From Clostridia bacterium (GTDB lineage Bacteria > Bacillota > Clostridia > HGM11327), in assembly GCA_017935525.1 (NCBI GenBank), contig JAGBHJ010000254.1, forward strand, positions 1 through 13,046: a DNA stretch of 13,046 nucleotides, in the 5' to 3' direction. The notes below the pieces were generated by a model. The model worked only from the letters and a program-made list of their open reading frames with translations. It was not told the DNA's origin and made no database searches. A program made the position numbers and the translations under genes. This document shows, in pieces, positions 7,077 to 13,046 of the stretch (its first letter is position 1; every line of letters starts with the position of its first letter).

Positions 7077-7736
7077 TTAATTTATTGTACCGTACCAATC
7101 GGTCTCTAACATATAATCCAAATACCAAGCAAACAGCTTTTTGGCATTCTCTACATTTTGTGAATAGCTGGTCAAAACCAGCACCTTATCCGACGTATCG
7201 TAGTCATACGGAAAGAATTCCAAATGGCTCAACGGTATTCCGTAAACGTGTGTACCGTTTTCCTCCGTATTCATGGTGACCGTTTTTAAGCTGACAGGGT
7301 CAACGTCGTCAATATACTCGCCAAAGTCGTCCTCCAGCGGAGCAAAATATCCGTATTTTGCCAGGTCAGTAAATTCGTTATACGGCAATATCATCACGTC
7401 ACCATATTTTTCTGACACAAGGGACAAAAACTTATTCTTATAAATGGACGCCTGAGTAGTACCGTCGTTATACGCAAGATTTTCGCACACAACGTACTTC
7501 ATATCGGGGAAAGCCTCCGTCATCTCCTCGTGGAAGATAACAAAATACTGCATACTGATGGACTCACCGCACACGTAGGAAAACAGCTGTTCCTCCCTTG
7601 GCGCCTGCCCATTTATAACGTCTATTGACATATTAAAGAACGTCACGCTTAGCACCAACGCCACCACGTACACCCATACATAGTACTTAAAGTGGTCCGC
7701 CAACGTCTTTTTTGATATCCTTGCCTTAAATACCAT
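7077..7736 (-). CDS. Membrane-anchored protein resembling one lobe of an ABC solute-binding protein
   Basis: A 219-residue protein with a basic N-terminus, one membrane segment (about residues 18-36) and the rest probably outside the cell. The middle recalls extracellular solute-binding proteins: GDVMILPYNEFTDLAKYGY (112-130) followed by APLED, then HVYGIPL (163-169) and a C-terminal A-x-x-L-F-x-W helix near 198-210. It has only about half the length of a normal binding protein, and no permease or ATPase gene adjoins it, so a transport role is doubtful; it may be a sensor or a structural derivative. The ATG overlaps the upstream stop by one base (TGATG), and a G-rich SD-like stretch lies about 9 nt upstream, so it is translationally coupled to the SurA-N-like gene. 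The family call is tentative. Confidence 0.7.
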   Translation of the reverse strand: MVFKARISKKTLADHFKYYVWVYVVALVLSVTFFNMSIDVINGQAPREEQLFSYVCGESISMQYFVIFHEEMTEAFPDMKYVVCENLAYNDGTTQASIYKNKFLSLVSEKYGDVMILPYNEFTDLAKYGYFAPLEDDFGEYIDDVDPVSLKTVTMNTEENGTHVYGIPLSHLEFFPYDYDTSDKVLVLTSYSQNVENAKKLFAWYLDYMLETDWYGTIN

Positions 7737-8554
7737 CAGTCAAGCCCCCTGATCTCCACGGAGTAAAGCTGTCTGAGCGCCTCATACCTCTCGTCGATAT
7801 ACTCCTCCACGGAGCCCTCGTAGTCGCTGTCGGTAAAGGCCTCCTGCCAGTCGCTTTCCAGCTCTGTAACAGACAATGACTTTATGGAATCCTCCGCCAG
7901 GTATCTGATGTAGTCATCCCTGGTTACGCCCATGCCCTTGGCAACTGCCGCCGCCTGGTCCAAGAACTCCTTCGCCTTGCGGTAGACCTCCTCCTCCTCA
8001 GAATTGGTGGTCAGCACCTCCTGATATGCGTAATAGGTAGTGTTCATCTTGGAATACGCAGTTTCGGAATTATACGCAACTCCGCACTTAATAGCCTCCA
8101 GATAACCTATCTCCAGCAATATCAGATCGTTTATTATGTCCTCATCCTTTACCGGAACGGGCTTGAGTGCCTCAATCTCGTCTTTGTTCATGGTGCTTCC
8201 GAAGTCATCAATATACTCCTCGTAAAGCTCCATAAGCGAATCAAACGTAAACTTATTGAGTATTTTGATCTTATAATACTCGCTCTTTTTTATCTCGTTG
8301 CCGCCCACCACAAGAATTACCTTGTCGTGATCGTCATACTTTTCCTCCAGCTTTGCCAGAGCCTCACCGTACGCTTCCCAGTCCACCTCTTTGTTACTAA
8401 AGAGTTTGGCGGCATACACCGCCCCTGCCAGCACCACCACAATACACAGCGCCGCCAGAATTATTTTGGAAAACTTTCCGTTTGAAACAGACTTGCTCGC
8501 CGCAAATTGGCGTCTTACCTCCTCTGTTTCAAAGCTGACTTTATTCTTAGCCAA
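7736..8554 (-). CDS. Membrane-anchored SurA-N-like protein (second of the operon)
   Basis: A 272-residue protein with a 28-residue polar N-terminus, one membrane segment (about 29-50) and an extracytoplasmic remainder. Residues 79-98 (VILVVGGNEIKKSEYYKIKI) look like the opening strand-helix of SurA/PrsA-type peptide-binding domains. The helices near 140-170 and GVTRDDYIRYLAED (209-222) also fit that helical domain. No parvulin isomerase domain follows, so if it acts as a chaperone it would hold rather than isomerise. The start is TTG at 8554: GGAGG lies 8 nt upstream and there is no ATG nearby. It begins 18 nt after cvpA and overlaps the next gene by one base. It shares its architecture with the first gene of the operon, but similarity between the two is low by eye. 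Confidence 0.75.
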   Translation of the reverse strand: MAKNKVSFETEEVRRQFAASKSVSNGKFSKIILAALCIVVVLAGAVYAAKLFSNKEVDWEAYGEALAKLEEKYDDHDKVILVVGGNEIKKSEYYKIKILNKFTFDSLMELYEEYIDDFGSTMNKDEIEALKPVPVKDEDIINDLILLEIGYLEAIKCGVAYNSETAYSKMNTTYYAYQEVLTTNSEEEEVYRKAKEFLDQAAAVAKGMGVTRDDYIRYLAEDSIKSLSVTELESDWQEAFTDSDYEGSVEEYIDERYEALRQLYSVEIRGLD

Positions 8555-8572
8555 TTTATTATCCTCCGTTCA

Positions 8573-9289
8573 TCACAGCTTTATAATGCCGCCGATATAT
8601 TTCAGCAACAGGTTATCATTATAAAACACGGATGCTATTGGGGATTGGCTCACGTCGCCAAGATATTCCGTAACTATCGCTTCCGGAATTACCAAAAGCA
8701 AGGTAGGCAATATCATAAAGAACACGTATACAATAAACACGCCTCTTATTACGCCAAAGCCAGCGCCAAGAAGTCCGTCAACGTACTTCAAAGCAGGAAC
8801 CTTTACTATTGCCTCCAGCGCCGCCTTCAAAATAGAGCCTGCAAGCAAAGCGCCTACCACAATCACCACAAAGCTCGCTACGTTGATAATAGCGGAGCCG
8901 ACCGTGTAATCAAAATACTCACCCAAGGAATCTATTGCGGGAAACACCTGATTTTCAATGTTTGACGCGATCAGATCCTTAAAGAATACGGGAAGCTTTG
9001 CTCCCTCAATGGCAGCGTCTATCTCCGCGGGAGTGAGCAGATAAATGCTGGTCTTTCTCAACGTCAGGTCGGTTATGGTTTCATTTACCTGCACGTAGTG
9101 AATAACCTGCTCCAAAAAGTTTGTCTTCTCCTGTATAAACAGCGCCAAGTCATCCGTCAACAGCAATGCCGCACCCCACGCCAGCACAGTCACCACTATA
9201 CTGCCCGCAGAGGACACAAAGCCCTTGTATATGCCAAACAATACGCTTACCGCAATTATCAGCAATACGATCAAATCATAATAAGTCAT
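8573..9289 (-). CDS. CvpA family integral membrane protein
   Basis: A 238-residue protein with four likely membrane segments (about residues 4-22, 28-46, 133-155 and 178-202). The N-terminus YYDLIVLLIIAVSVLFGIYKGFV is the typical CvpA opening, with the D near the start and the G-x-x-K/R-G-F signature. LLGAGFGVIRGVFIVYVFF (173-191) matches the conserved C-terminal helix. A loop of about 85 residues between segments 2 and 3 is longer than in E. coli CvpA (162 residues in total). CvpA was named for colicin V production; its relatives are tied to envelope integrity and biofilm traits, and its molecular activity is not established. The ATG at 9289 is preferred to the GTG one codon upstream because AGGAG then lies 6 nt away. 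It sits mid-operon, 18 nt after the propeller-like gene. Confidence 0.85.
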   Translation of the reverse strand: MTYYDLIVLLIIAVSVLFGIYKGFVSSAGSIVVTVLAWGAALLLTDDLALFIQEKTNFLEQVIHYVQVNETITDLTLRKTSIYLLTPAEIDAAIEGAKLPVFFKDLIASNIENQVFPAIDSLGEYFDYTVGSAIINVASFVVIVVGALLAGSILKAALEAIVKVPALKYVDGLLGAGFGVIRGVFIVYVFFMILPTLLLVIPEAIVTEYLGDVSQSPIASVFYNDNLLLKYIGGIIKL

Positions 9290-9307
9290 CACATTCTCCT
9301 TATATTT

Positions 9308-10369
9308 TTATTCTGCTTTCATAAAGATTATCTTACCCATTTTTCTTGCGGCTATTATGTCACCCATAACGCCCAGCTCCATAACGCCCTCCTCCGTAAA
9401 CAGCACGGGGTCGTCAAGCAACGCTCCGCCAAAGGAGTAGGATCTTACGTACTTGTCGGAATAATATATCATCTTGTCGCCAAATTTTGTGATACATTCC
9501 TTATCCGTCATATTTGCGTTACCCGAGGAATCGGGCGTTACGTAGAACATATCGTTTACGCCGTCAAAAAACGCATCATCCATAAGGTACACGATCTTAT
9601 CCTCATAAATAAACCGTGTCAATGCGTCCACGTCATAAACGTGCTGCTCTCTCTTTGCAAATATTCTTGAGTTTATAAATATCATGCCAGTATCCGTATA
9701 GAATACAAACATACCGTCTATGTAATCAAAGCCGTTATACACCAGATTATCCAGCTCCAGGGTCTTGACCTTTACGCCGCTGTCATATATGCTTATCACA
9801 AGCTTTACGTATTCGCCCGAAAGCACGTAGGAAATAAAGAATTCATTCCTTGTGACGGAGTCAAAGCAATAATCCACAAAGTTGATCCTGCTGTACTCCT
9901 GAGTCAGATTTCTTACACCGCCAACGGAGTCGTAAAGGTATATCACCGTATTACCCGCAGCATCTATCATCTTGACGTAGAGACTATCCGCAAACACGTG
10001 CGCAGACTCAAAGGTACCGGGGGCATCAAAGGCCTTTTTCAGCTCGTCATTCATGTCGTAAGCATTGATGCCTGCGCCGTTGGACAGCACAAAATACTCC
10101 TCGCTGCAGAAAACCACGCTTTTGCCTGCGCCCTTTTCGGAATACAGCTCCCGAAAGCTGCCGTCCTCGTCGATGGTATTCAATTTTATGCCCAGCTCGC
10201 TCTCCTCCAAAAATGAGTTCTTAAGGTAATAAACCTTACTGCTGTCAGAGATCTCATATTCAGCCATAGGCAGGTAATCCTTCATGTTATTCTCAAAGTA
10301 CCACCAGCACACCACGCATGCAGTACAAAACAGAACTATACACGCCAATACCACCGCAATTTTTTTCAT
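9308..10369 (-). CDS. Membrane-anchored beta-propeller-like protein of unknown function
   Basis: A 353-residue protein. Residues 3-24 are an N-terminal membrane anchor or signal peptide (MKKIAVVLACIVLFCTAC), and the rest is extracytoplasmic. The body is rich in repeating short beta segments with alternating aromatic/hydrophobic and Asp-Gly turns (YYLKN, VYLYD-like, YEDKIVYLMDD, GDKMIYYSDKYVRSY, MGDIIAARKMGKIIFM). This is the pattern of a WD40- or DUF5050-like propeller, although repeats cannot be delimited confidently by eye. The cysteines at 15 and 18 do not form a canonical lipobox. The start has GGGGAG about 8 nt upstream. It lies 37 nt after the type I membrane protein gene and 18 nt before cvpA. 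Propellers of this sort commonly bind proteins or glycans; no ligand or enzyme activity can be assigned. Confidence 0.75.
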   Translation of the reverse strand: MKKIAVVLACIVLFCTACVVCWWYFENNMKDYLPMAEYEISDSSKVYYLKNSFLEESELGIKLNTIDEDGSFRELYSEKGAGKSVVFCSEEYFVLSNGAGINAYDMNDELKKAFDAPGTFESAHVFADSLYVKMIDAAGNTVIYLYDSVGGVRNLTQEYSRINFVDYCFDSVTRNEFFISYVLSGEYVKLVISIYDSGVKVKTLELDNLVYNGFDYIDGMFVFYTDTGMIFINSRIFAKREQHVYDVDALTRFIYEDKIVYLMDDAFFDGVNDMFYVTPDSSGNANMTDKECITKFGDKMIYYSDKYVRSYSFGGALLDDPVLFTEEGVMELGVMGDIIAARKMGKIIFMKAE

Positions 10370-10406
10370 AAGCCACTCCCCTTAGCTTTCCCCTGTCGGG
10401 CAATAT

Positions 10407-11765
10407 TTATCTTCTTGTAAAATGCTGTTTTCTTTCGTTTCTCTTCTTTTTGTTGTTATCTGCCAGCATTCCCACTATGCAGAACACCATCACCGCCACC
10501 ATAACTGCGCCCACAGTCAGCACCGCAGGATGGCTCAGCTCCTTAAACCATTCCTTCACCGTCAGATGACCGCCGCCTATCTGCTCGTCGCCGTTGCCGT
10601 CGTTACCGCCACCCACACCGGGTACGTAATTCTGGGATATGGAAAGCTCGTTTATCCTCATTTCGGATCTCATCCAATTTATAAATATCTGGGATCTTGA
10701 TGAGGTCAAATGCTCCATGCCCTCCACAAGCACCTCATTCAACAGCTCTGCCGCCGCAGACTTGCTTTTCAGAGAGGTATAATACCTGTGGAGCATTCTC
10801 TTTTTTACGTATTCCGATATATCAAAGCTGCTGTTTGTGGAAAAGCAGATATCTTCCTTATATATTTCAGACAGGATCTCGTCAGCCCCGGTCATATCGC
10901 CCAGGGACTCCAGGCAACACATCTTCATAAACTGAAAATTCAGATTTTCAGAAAGGCTTTCGTTGCCGTCAATGGCGTCGATCACCTGGCCATAGCATCT
11001 CTTTGAAAAAAGCTCTGCAACCACCTTTGCCTCGCCCGTGGTGTACGTGTTTGTAAAAAACCTGGACAACGTGGGAAAATCAAGGTTATAGTACGTCAGC
11101 ATATTTTTATCGCAGCTGTACTGGGGCATATCCCAAACCAAAGCACCTGTAGCCTCCGCATAGGAAGGCATCATATCGGGCATTTTATCGTAGGAATATA
11201 TATCCAGCAGAAAGCTGTCCAGCACCACCTTGGTATTTACCGTTTCGTTCGCCCAATAGCCCAATGCTCTCAGCGGCAGATCAATGAAATACATATTCTT
11301 GGAATCCGACCTTGGGTGCACCGTAAAGGACACTCTGAAATACTCCACTCCCCCTGCAGGAACAACGCCTGCAAACGTGTACATGGAATTATAATACGGC
11401 AAGCCCTCTGCCTGAGGATTTCTCGCAATATTCTCCAACGTCACGGTGATCAGCTTATTTTTGTGGCTGGCTGTAACACTTGATGCCGCCGAAGAGCTTT
11501 GAAAATACATGGGCATACCAAATGTCATCGCCTCGTCCGCCTCGGAATGATTTTTTACAGCAAACTCGATCGTTGCGGAGTAGCTGCCGTTCAGCGTCGG
11601 GCGGATATCGATCTTAAAAAACTCCATGGTAAGATCCTGCTCGTCGTACGCCATGGGCGAGCCGCCGTCAAGATCAACAGGTACAATACACGCAGCCGCT
11701 TTTGCCGTGCCGAAAAGCACCGTCGCAATAACCGCAAAGGCAAAGGTAATAAAAAATTTCTTCAT
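10407..11765 (-). CDS. Type I membrane protein with extracellular beta and helical-repeat-like regions
   Basis: A 452-residue protein, not recognised. Residues 1-24 are a signal peptide with a likely cleavage after AKA. Residues about 45-235 appear beta-sandwich-like (FFKIDIRPTLNGSYSATIEF, AGVVPAGGVEYFRVSFTVH), reminiscent of exported adhesion-like domains. Residues about 247-375 are helical with a TPR-like look (CYGQVIDAI, FMKMCCLESLGDMTGADEIL). A Gly/Asn linker (383-399) leads to a membrane segment (about 414-434) and a strongly basic tail (KKKRNERK). The order signal peptide, ectodomain, linker, helix, basic tail resembles sortase substrates, but there is no LPXTG motif, so it should stay membrane-anchored. 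GGAG lies 8 nt before the ATG. It is the second gene of the operon, 18 nt after the first. Confidence 0.78.
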   Translation of the reverse strand: MKKFFITFAFAVIATVLFGTAKAAACIVPVDLDGGSPMAYDEQDLTMEFFKIDIRPTLNGSYSATIEFAVKNHSEADEAMTFGMPMYFQSSSAASSVTASHKNKLITVTLENIARNPQAEGLPYYNSMYTFAGVVPAGGVEYFRVSFTVHPRSDSKNMYFIDLPLRALGYWANETVNTKVVLDSFLLDIYSYDKMPDMMPSYAEATGALVWDMPQYSCDKNMLTYYNLDFPTLSRFFTNTYTTGEAKVVAELFSKRCYGQVIDAIDGNESLSENLNFQFMKMCCLESLGDMTGADEILSEIYKEDICFSTNSSFDISEYVKKRMLHRYYTSLKSKSAAAELLNEVLVEGMEHLTSSRSQIFINWMRSEMRINELSISQNYVPGVGGGNDGNGDEQIGGGHLTVKEWFKELSHPAVLTVGAVMVAVMVFCIVGMLADNNKKKRNERKQHFTRR

Positions 11766-11783
11766 TATATATACTCCGCCCTC

Positions 11784-12479
11784 TTATTCAAATGCTTCAC
11801 CAAACAAGGTCACCACGTAGGTGCCGTCCTCCAGCAAATTTGCAAGGTACGCATCTATGTTCATTCCCGTATTTGTAAAGCCCTCGTTTTCCGCAATTTT
11901 TTTCTGCGCCTTTTCGTACTTAAGAGAATTCTCAAAGGACTTCAACACATCCTCATCCTCCCAATACTCCGTATAGGTACAGCCGTAGCCCTCAATGTAC
12001 TTGAGGAACTGGTTTGACTCCGCAGTATCGTTGGCGATCATTTCTCTCGTAGCGTCCTTTTCCTTTTGGATAAACGCATCAAACTCGCCCTCCTCCAATG
12101 TCAGGCCCAGTCTGTCAAATTCCTGCAGAAGCATAAACTGTCTGATCAGATGGTTACCCGCAACGTAGTCCTGCTGTCTTTCGCTCAATGTAAGAAACTG
12201 AGGATCCGTTGCCGTAATGTTGATGGCAATTATACTAAGATCTCGTCTGTAATATTCCACGCCGTTTATTACCGATACCACCTCGCCCGAATCGGAATCA
12301 ACTATCTCCCTCATCTGCTGGCCAAGTGTAAAGCCGTCTATCTTTTGATTATTGCCGCCCAACGCCCAAAGCGTGATCGAAAAAGCCACCAAAAACAATA
12401 CTATTCCTGCAATGGGTGACACTCCGTTCTTTTTCTTCAGTGCGTCTATTTTCTCCGTTATTATCTTTTTTACGTTCAT
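11784..12479 (-). CDS. Membrane-anchored SurA-N-like protein (first of the operon)
   Basis: A 231-residue protein with a short basic cytoplasmic N-terminus, one membrane segment (about 21-41) and an extracytoplasmic helical domain. VVSVINGVEYYRRDLSI (67-83) fits the opening of SurA/PrsA-type domains. NHLIRQFMLLQEFDRLGL (109-126) followed by TLEEGEFDAFIQKEKD fits the central helix pair, and YIEGYGCTYTEYWEDEDVLK fits the third. The parvulin isomerase domain is absent. The start is uncertain. The ATG at 12479 has only AAAGG about 7 nt upstream. An in-frame ATG at 12500 would add 7 residues and lies beyond a small hairpin that separates it from a stronger AAAGGGGGAG site. It is the first gene of the seven-gene operon, about 65 nt after the predicted transcription start. 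Confidence 0.78.
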   Translation of the reverse strand: MNVKKIITEKIDALKKKNGVSPIAGIVLFLVAFSITLWALGGNNQKIDGFTLGQQMREIVDSDSGEVVSVINGVEYYRRDLSIIAINITATDPQFLTLSERQQDYVAGNHLIRQFMLLQEFDRLGLTLEEGEFDAFIQKEKDATREMIANDTAESNQFLKYIEGYGCTYTEYWEDEDVLKSFENSLKYEKAQKKIAENEGFTNTGMNIDAYLANLLEDGTYVVTLFGEAFE

Positions 12480-12483
12480 GCTG

Positions 12484-12529
12484 TTACCTTTCAAGGGCAT
12501 TTCCGCCCACTTGCGGATACTCCCCCTTT
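12484..12529 (-). promoter_or_regulatory. Operon 5' UTR with strong SD, small hairpin and possible 8-codon leader ORF
   Basis: AAAGGGGGAG (12529-12520) is the strongest SD in the leader but lies about 40 nt before the ATG at 12479. It is followed by a 5-bp hairpin (12517-12513 with 12506-12502). A GTG at 12510, spaced 9 nt from this SD, opens an 8-codon frame ending in TAA at 12484, 4 nt before the ATG. Either a leader peptide is coupled to the first gene, or the hairpin brings the SD near the alternative ATG at 12500. Confidence 0.3.
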
Positions 12530-12550
12530 ATATCTTTTTCTATATATACT

Positions 12551-12579
12551 ATTATACAGTTTTTTGTGATATTTGTCAA
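12551..12579 (-). promoter_or_regulatory. Consensus promoter of the seven-gene envelope operon
   Basis: On the minus strand TTGACA (12579-12574), a 17-nt spacer and TATAAT (12556-12551) are all perfect consensus. Predicted initiation is near 12544. No other promoter of similar quality was noticed between the seven genes, whose gaps are 37 nt or less, so one transcript of about 6.2 kb is expected. Confidence 0.88.
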
Positions 12580-12733
12580 ATAGTTTTATTGATTTTTTAC
12601 AAAAACTTTTCAAACTATCCGCCAAACAGCATATTCCGAGCTTTTATATCGCTTTTGTTTTTACAAAAGCCGCCGTGAGCCTGTGAATCAGAAAAAAATT
12701 TTTATTTTTCGCCGATTTTTTCAAAAAAGGGTA
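12580..12733. other. AT-rich spacer between the operon promoter and the tRNA promoter
   Basis: This divergent intergenic stretch contains no convincing reading frame. It holds a perfect 8-bp hairpin, GCTTTTGT (12651-12658) and ACAAAAGC (12663-12670) with loop TTTT, and several A and T tracts near 12690-12730. These could act as an UP element for the tRNA promoter. No terminator U-tract follows the hairpin on either strand. Confidence 0.5.
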
Positions 12734-12762
12734 TTGATTTTTTTTGAAAAATGTTGTATAAT
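12734..12762 (+). promoter_or_regulatory. Promoter of tRNA-Leu
   Basis: TTGATT (12734-12739) lies 17 nt before a perfect TATAAT (12757-12762), with A/T tracts upstream. Initiation near 12769 leaves a short 5' leader of about 14 nt before the mature tRNA. Confidence 0.8.
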
Positions 12763-12782
12763 ATACAAGTAATTTGAGTTGA

Positions 12783-12868
12783 GCCGATGTGTCGGAATGG
12801 CAGACGATGTAGACTCAAAATCTATTGTTCGCAAGGACGTGTGGGTTCGAGTCCCACCATCGGCACCA
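12783..12868 (+). tRNA. tRNA-Leu (anticodon CAA)
   Basis: The 86-nt cloverleaf has a 7-bp acceptor stem (GCCGATG with CATCGGC), a discriminator A and an encoded CCA (12866-12868). The anticodon loop CTCAAAA places CAA at 12816-12818, which reads UUG leucine codons. A long variable arm (GTTC-GCAA-GGAC) marks it as a type II tRNA, consistent with leucine. The T arm GTGGGTTCGAGTCCCAC is canonical. Confidence 0.96.
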
Positions 12869-12870
12869 AG

Positions 12871-12904
12871 AAAAAAGCCATTTGCTTTCGCAAATGGCTT
12901 TTTT
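12871..12904 (+). terminator. Intrinsic terminator of tRNA-Leu
   Basis: A perfect inverted repeat: AAAAAAGCCATTTGC (12871-12885), a 4-nt loop, and GCAAATGGCTTTTTT (12890-12904). The 9-bp core GCCATTTGC/GCAAATGGC is flanked by A6/T6. It starts 2 nt after the tRNA CCA end. Confidence 0.95.
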
Positions 12905-12906
12905 CA

Positions 12907-13046
12907 GTGAAATTCGTCTTCGGCGAGTTCTATTGCTTCGCAGTGGTATTCGGCTTGCGCCGAGTGATATTTGCTTCGCAAGTTAAAGGGGAGAATAAAA
13001 TATCACTACACGGCGGAGCCGTATAATATCACTCCGACGGAGTCGG
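12907..13046. repeat. Mirror-symmetric array of mini-hairpins with GTGATAT/ATATCAC spacers
   Basis: Right after the tRNA terminator, small hairpins alternate with 7-nt spacers. On the left side the spacers are GTGAAAT (12907), GTTCTAT (12927), GTGGTAT (12943) and GTGATAT (12964). They separate hairpins at 12914-12926, 12934-12942, 12950-12963 and 12971-12981, mostly with TTC loops. After a central segment containing AAAGGGGAG (12985-12993), the spacers become ATATCAC (13000-13006 and 13026-13032), the reverse complement. These are followed by hairpins with GGA loops at 13007-13025 and from 13033 to the window edge, where the element is cut. The organisation resembles intergenic palindromic repeats (REP/MITE-like). 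The reading frame across it and the tRNA is spurious. Confidence 0.7.

Noticed and set aside
9308..10369. Lipoprotein assignment for the propeller-like protein
   Set aside because: Cysteines occur near the end of the hydrophobic segment, but the residues before them do not form a standard L-[AS]-[GA]-C lipobox.
1455..12479. Lantibiotic/bacteriocin biosynthesis cluster suggested by an ABC exporter near CvpA
   Set aside because: No precursor peptide, modification enzyme or immunity gene was found. The exporter and the CvpA gene are in separate operons with tspO and a terminator between them.
12787..13026. 79-codon plus-strand reading frame
   Set aside because: It starts inside tRNA-Leu and runs through the terminator and the hairpin array. 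Its start has no ribosome binding site.
12907..13046. CRISPR array
   Set aside because: The conserved units are only 7 nt, the variable parts are self-complementary hairpins, repeat orientation flips halfway, and no cas gene is nearby.

Overview
The window reads as chromosomal DNA of a low-to-mid GC Firmicute, most likely a gut or rumen Clostridia/Lachnospiraceae-type bacterium. The grounds are strong GGAGG-type ribosome binding sites, near-perfect TTGACA-17-TATAAT promoters, U-tract terminators, a tRNA with encoded CCA, and single-membrane envelope proteins. Almost all genes lie on the minus strand; only tspO and a tRNA-Leu are on the plus strand. No insertion sequence, phage gene or CRISPR array was seen.

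Layout from left to right. (1) 1-95: the N-terminus of a protein resembling GH95 glycoside hydrolases, running off the left edge, with its own consensus promoter. (2) 245-1213: a secreted protein of unknown function. It has its own promoter, then a leader of about 100 nt with two hairpins; the second ends in U8 just before the ribosome binding site, which looks like a riboswitch- or attenuator-type control element of no class I recognise. (3) 1455-5750: a compact operon of nth (endonuclease III) followed by the two subunits of a heterodimeric ABC exporter with one degenerate ATP site. (4) 5822-6289: tspO, divergent from nth.

(5) 6360-12479: seven tightly spaced minus-strand genes behind a perfect sigma-A-type promoter. 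In transcription order they encode a membrane-anchored SurA-N-like protein, a type I membrane protein with a signal peptide and C-terminal anchor, an anchored beta-propeller-like protein, a CvpA-family membrane protein, a second anchored SurA-N-like protein, an anchored mini solute-binding-like protein, and a zinc-ribbon/DUF4177-like protein. Five of the seven appear to face the outside of the membrane, so the operon looks like an uncharacterised envelope module. It is the best candidate for an undescribed system here, although its function cannot be read from sequence.

(6) 12783-13046: tRNA-Leu(CAA), a perfect 15-bp terminator, and then a mirror-symmetric array of small hairpins separated by the 7-mer GTGATAT on the left and its reverse complement ATATCAC on the right. 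The array is cut by the window edge and looks like an intergenic palindromic repeat element.
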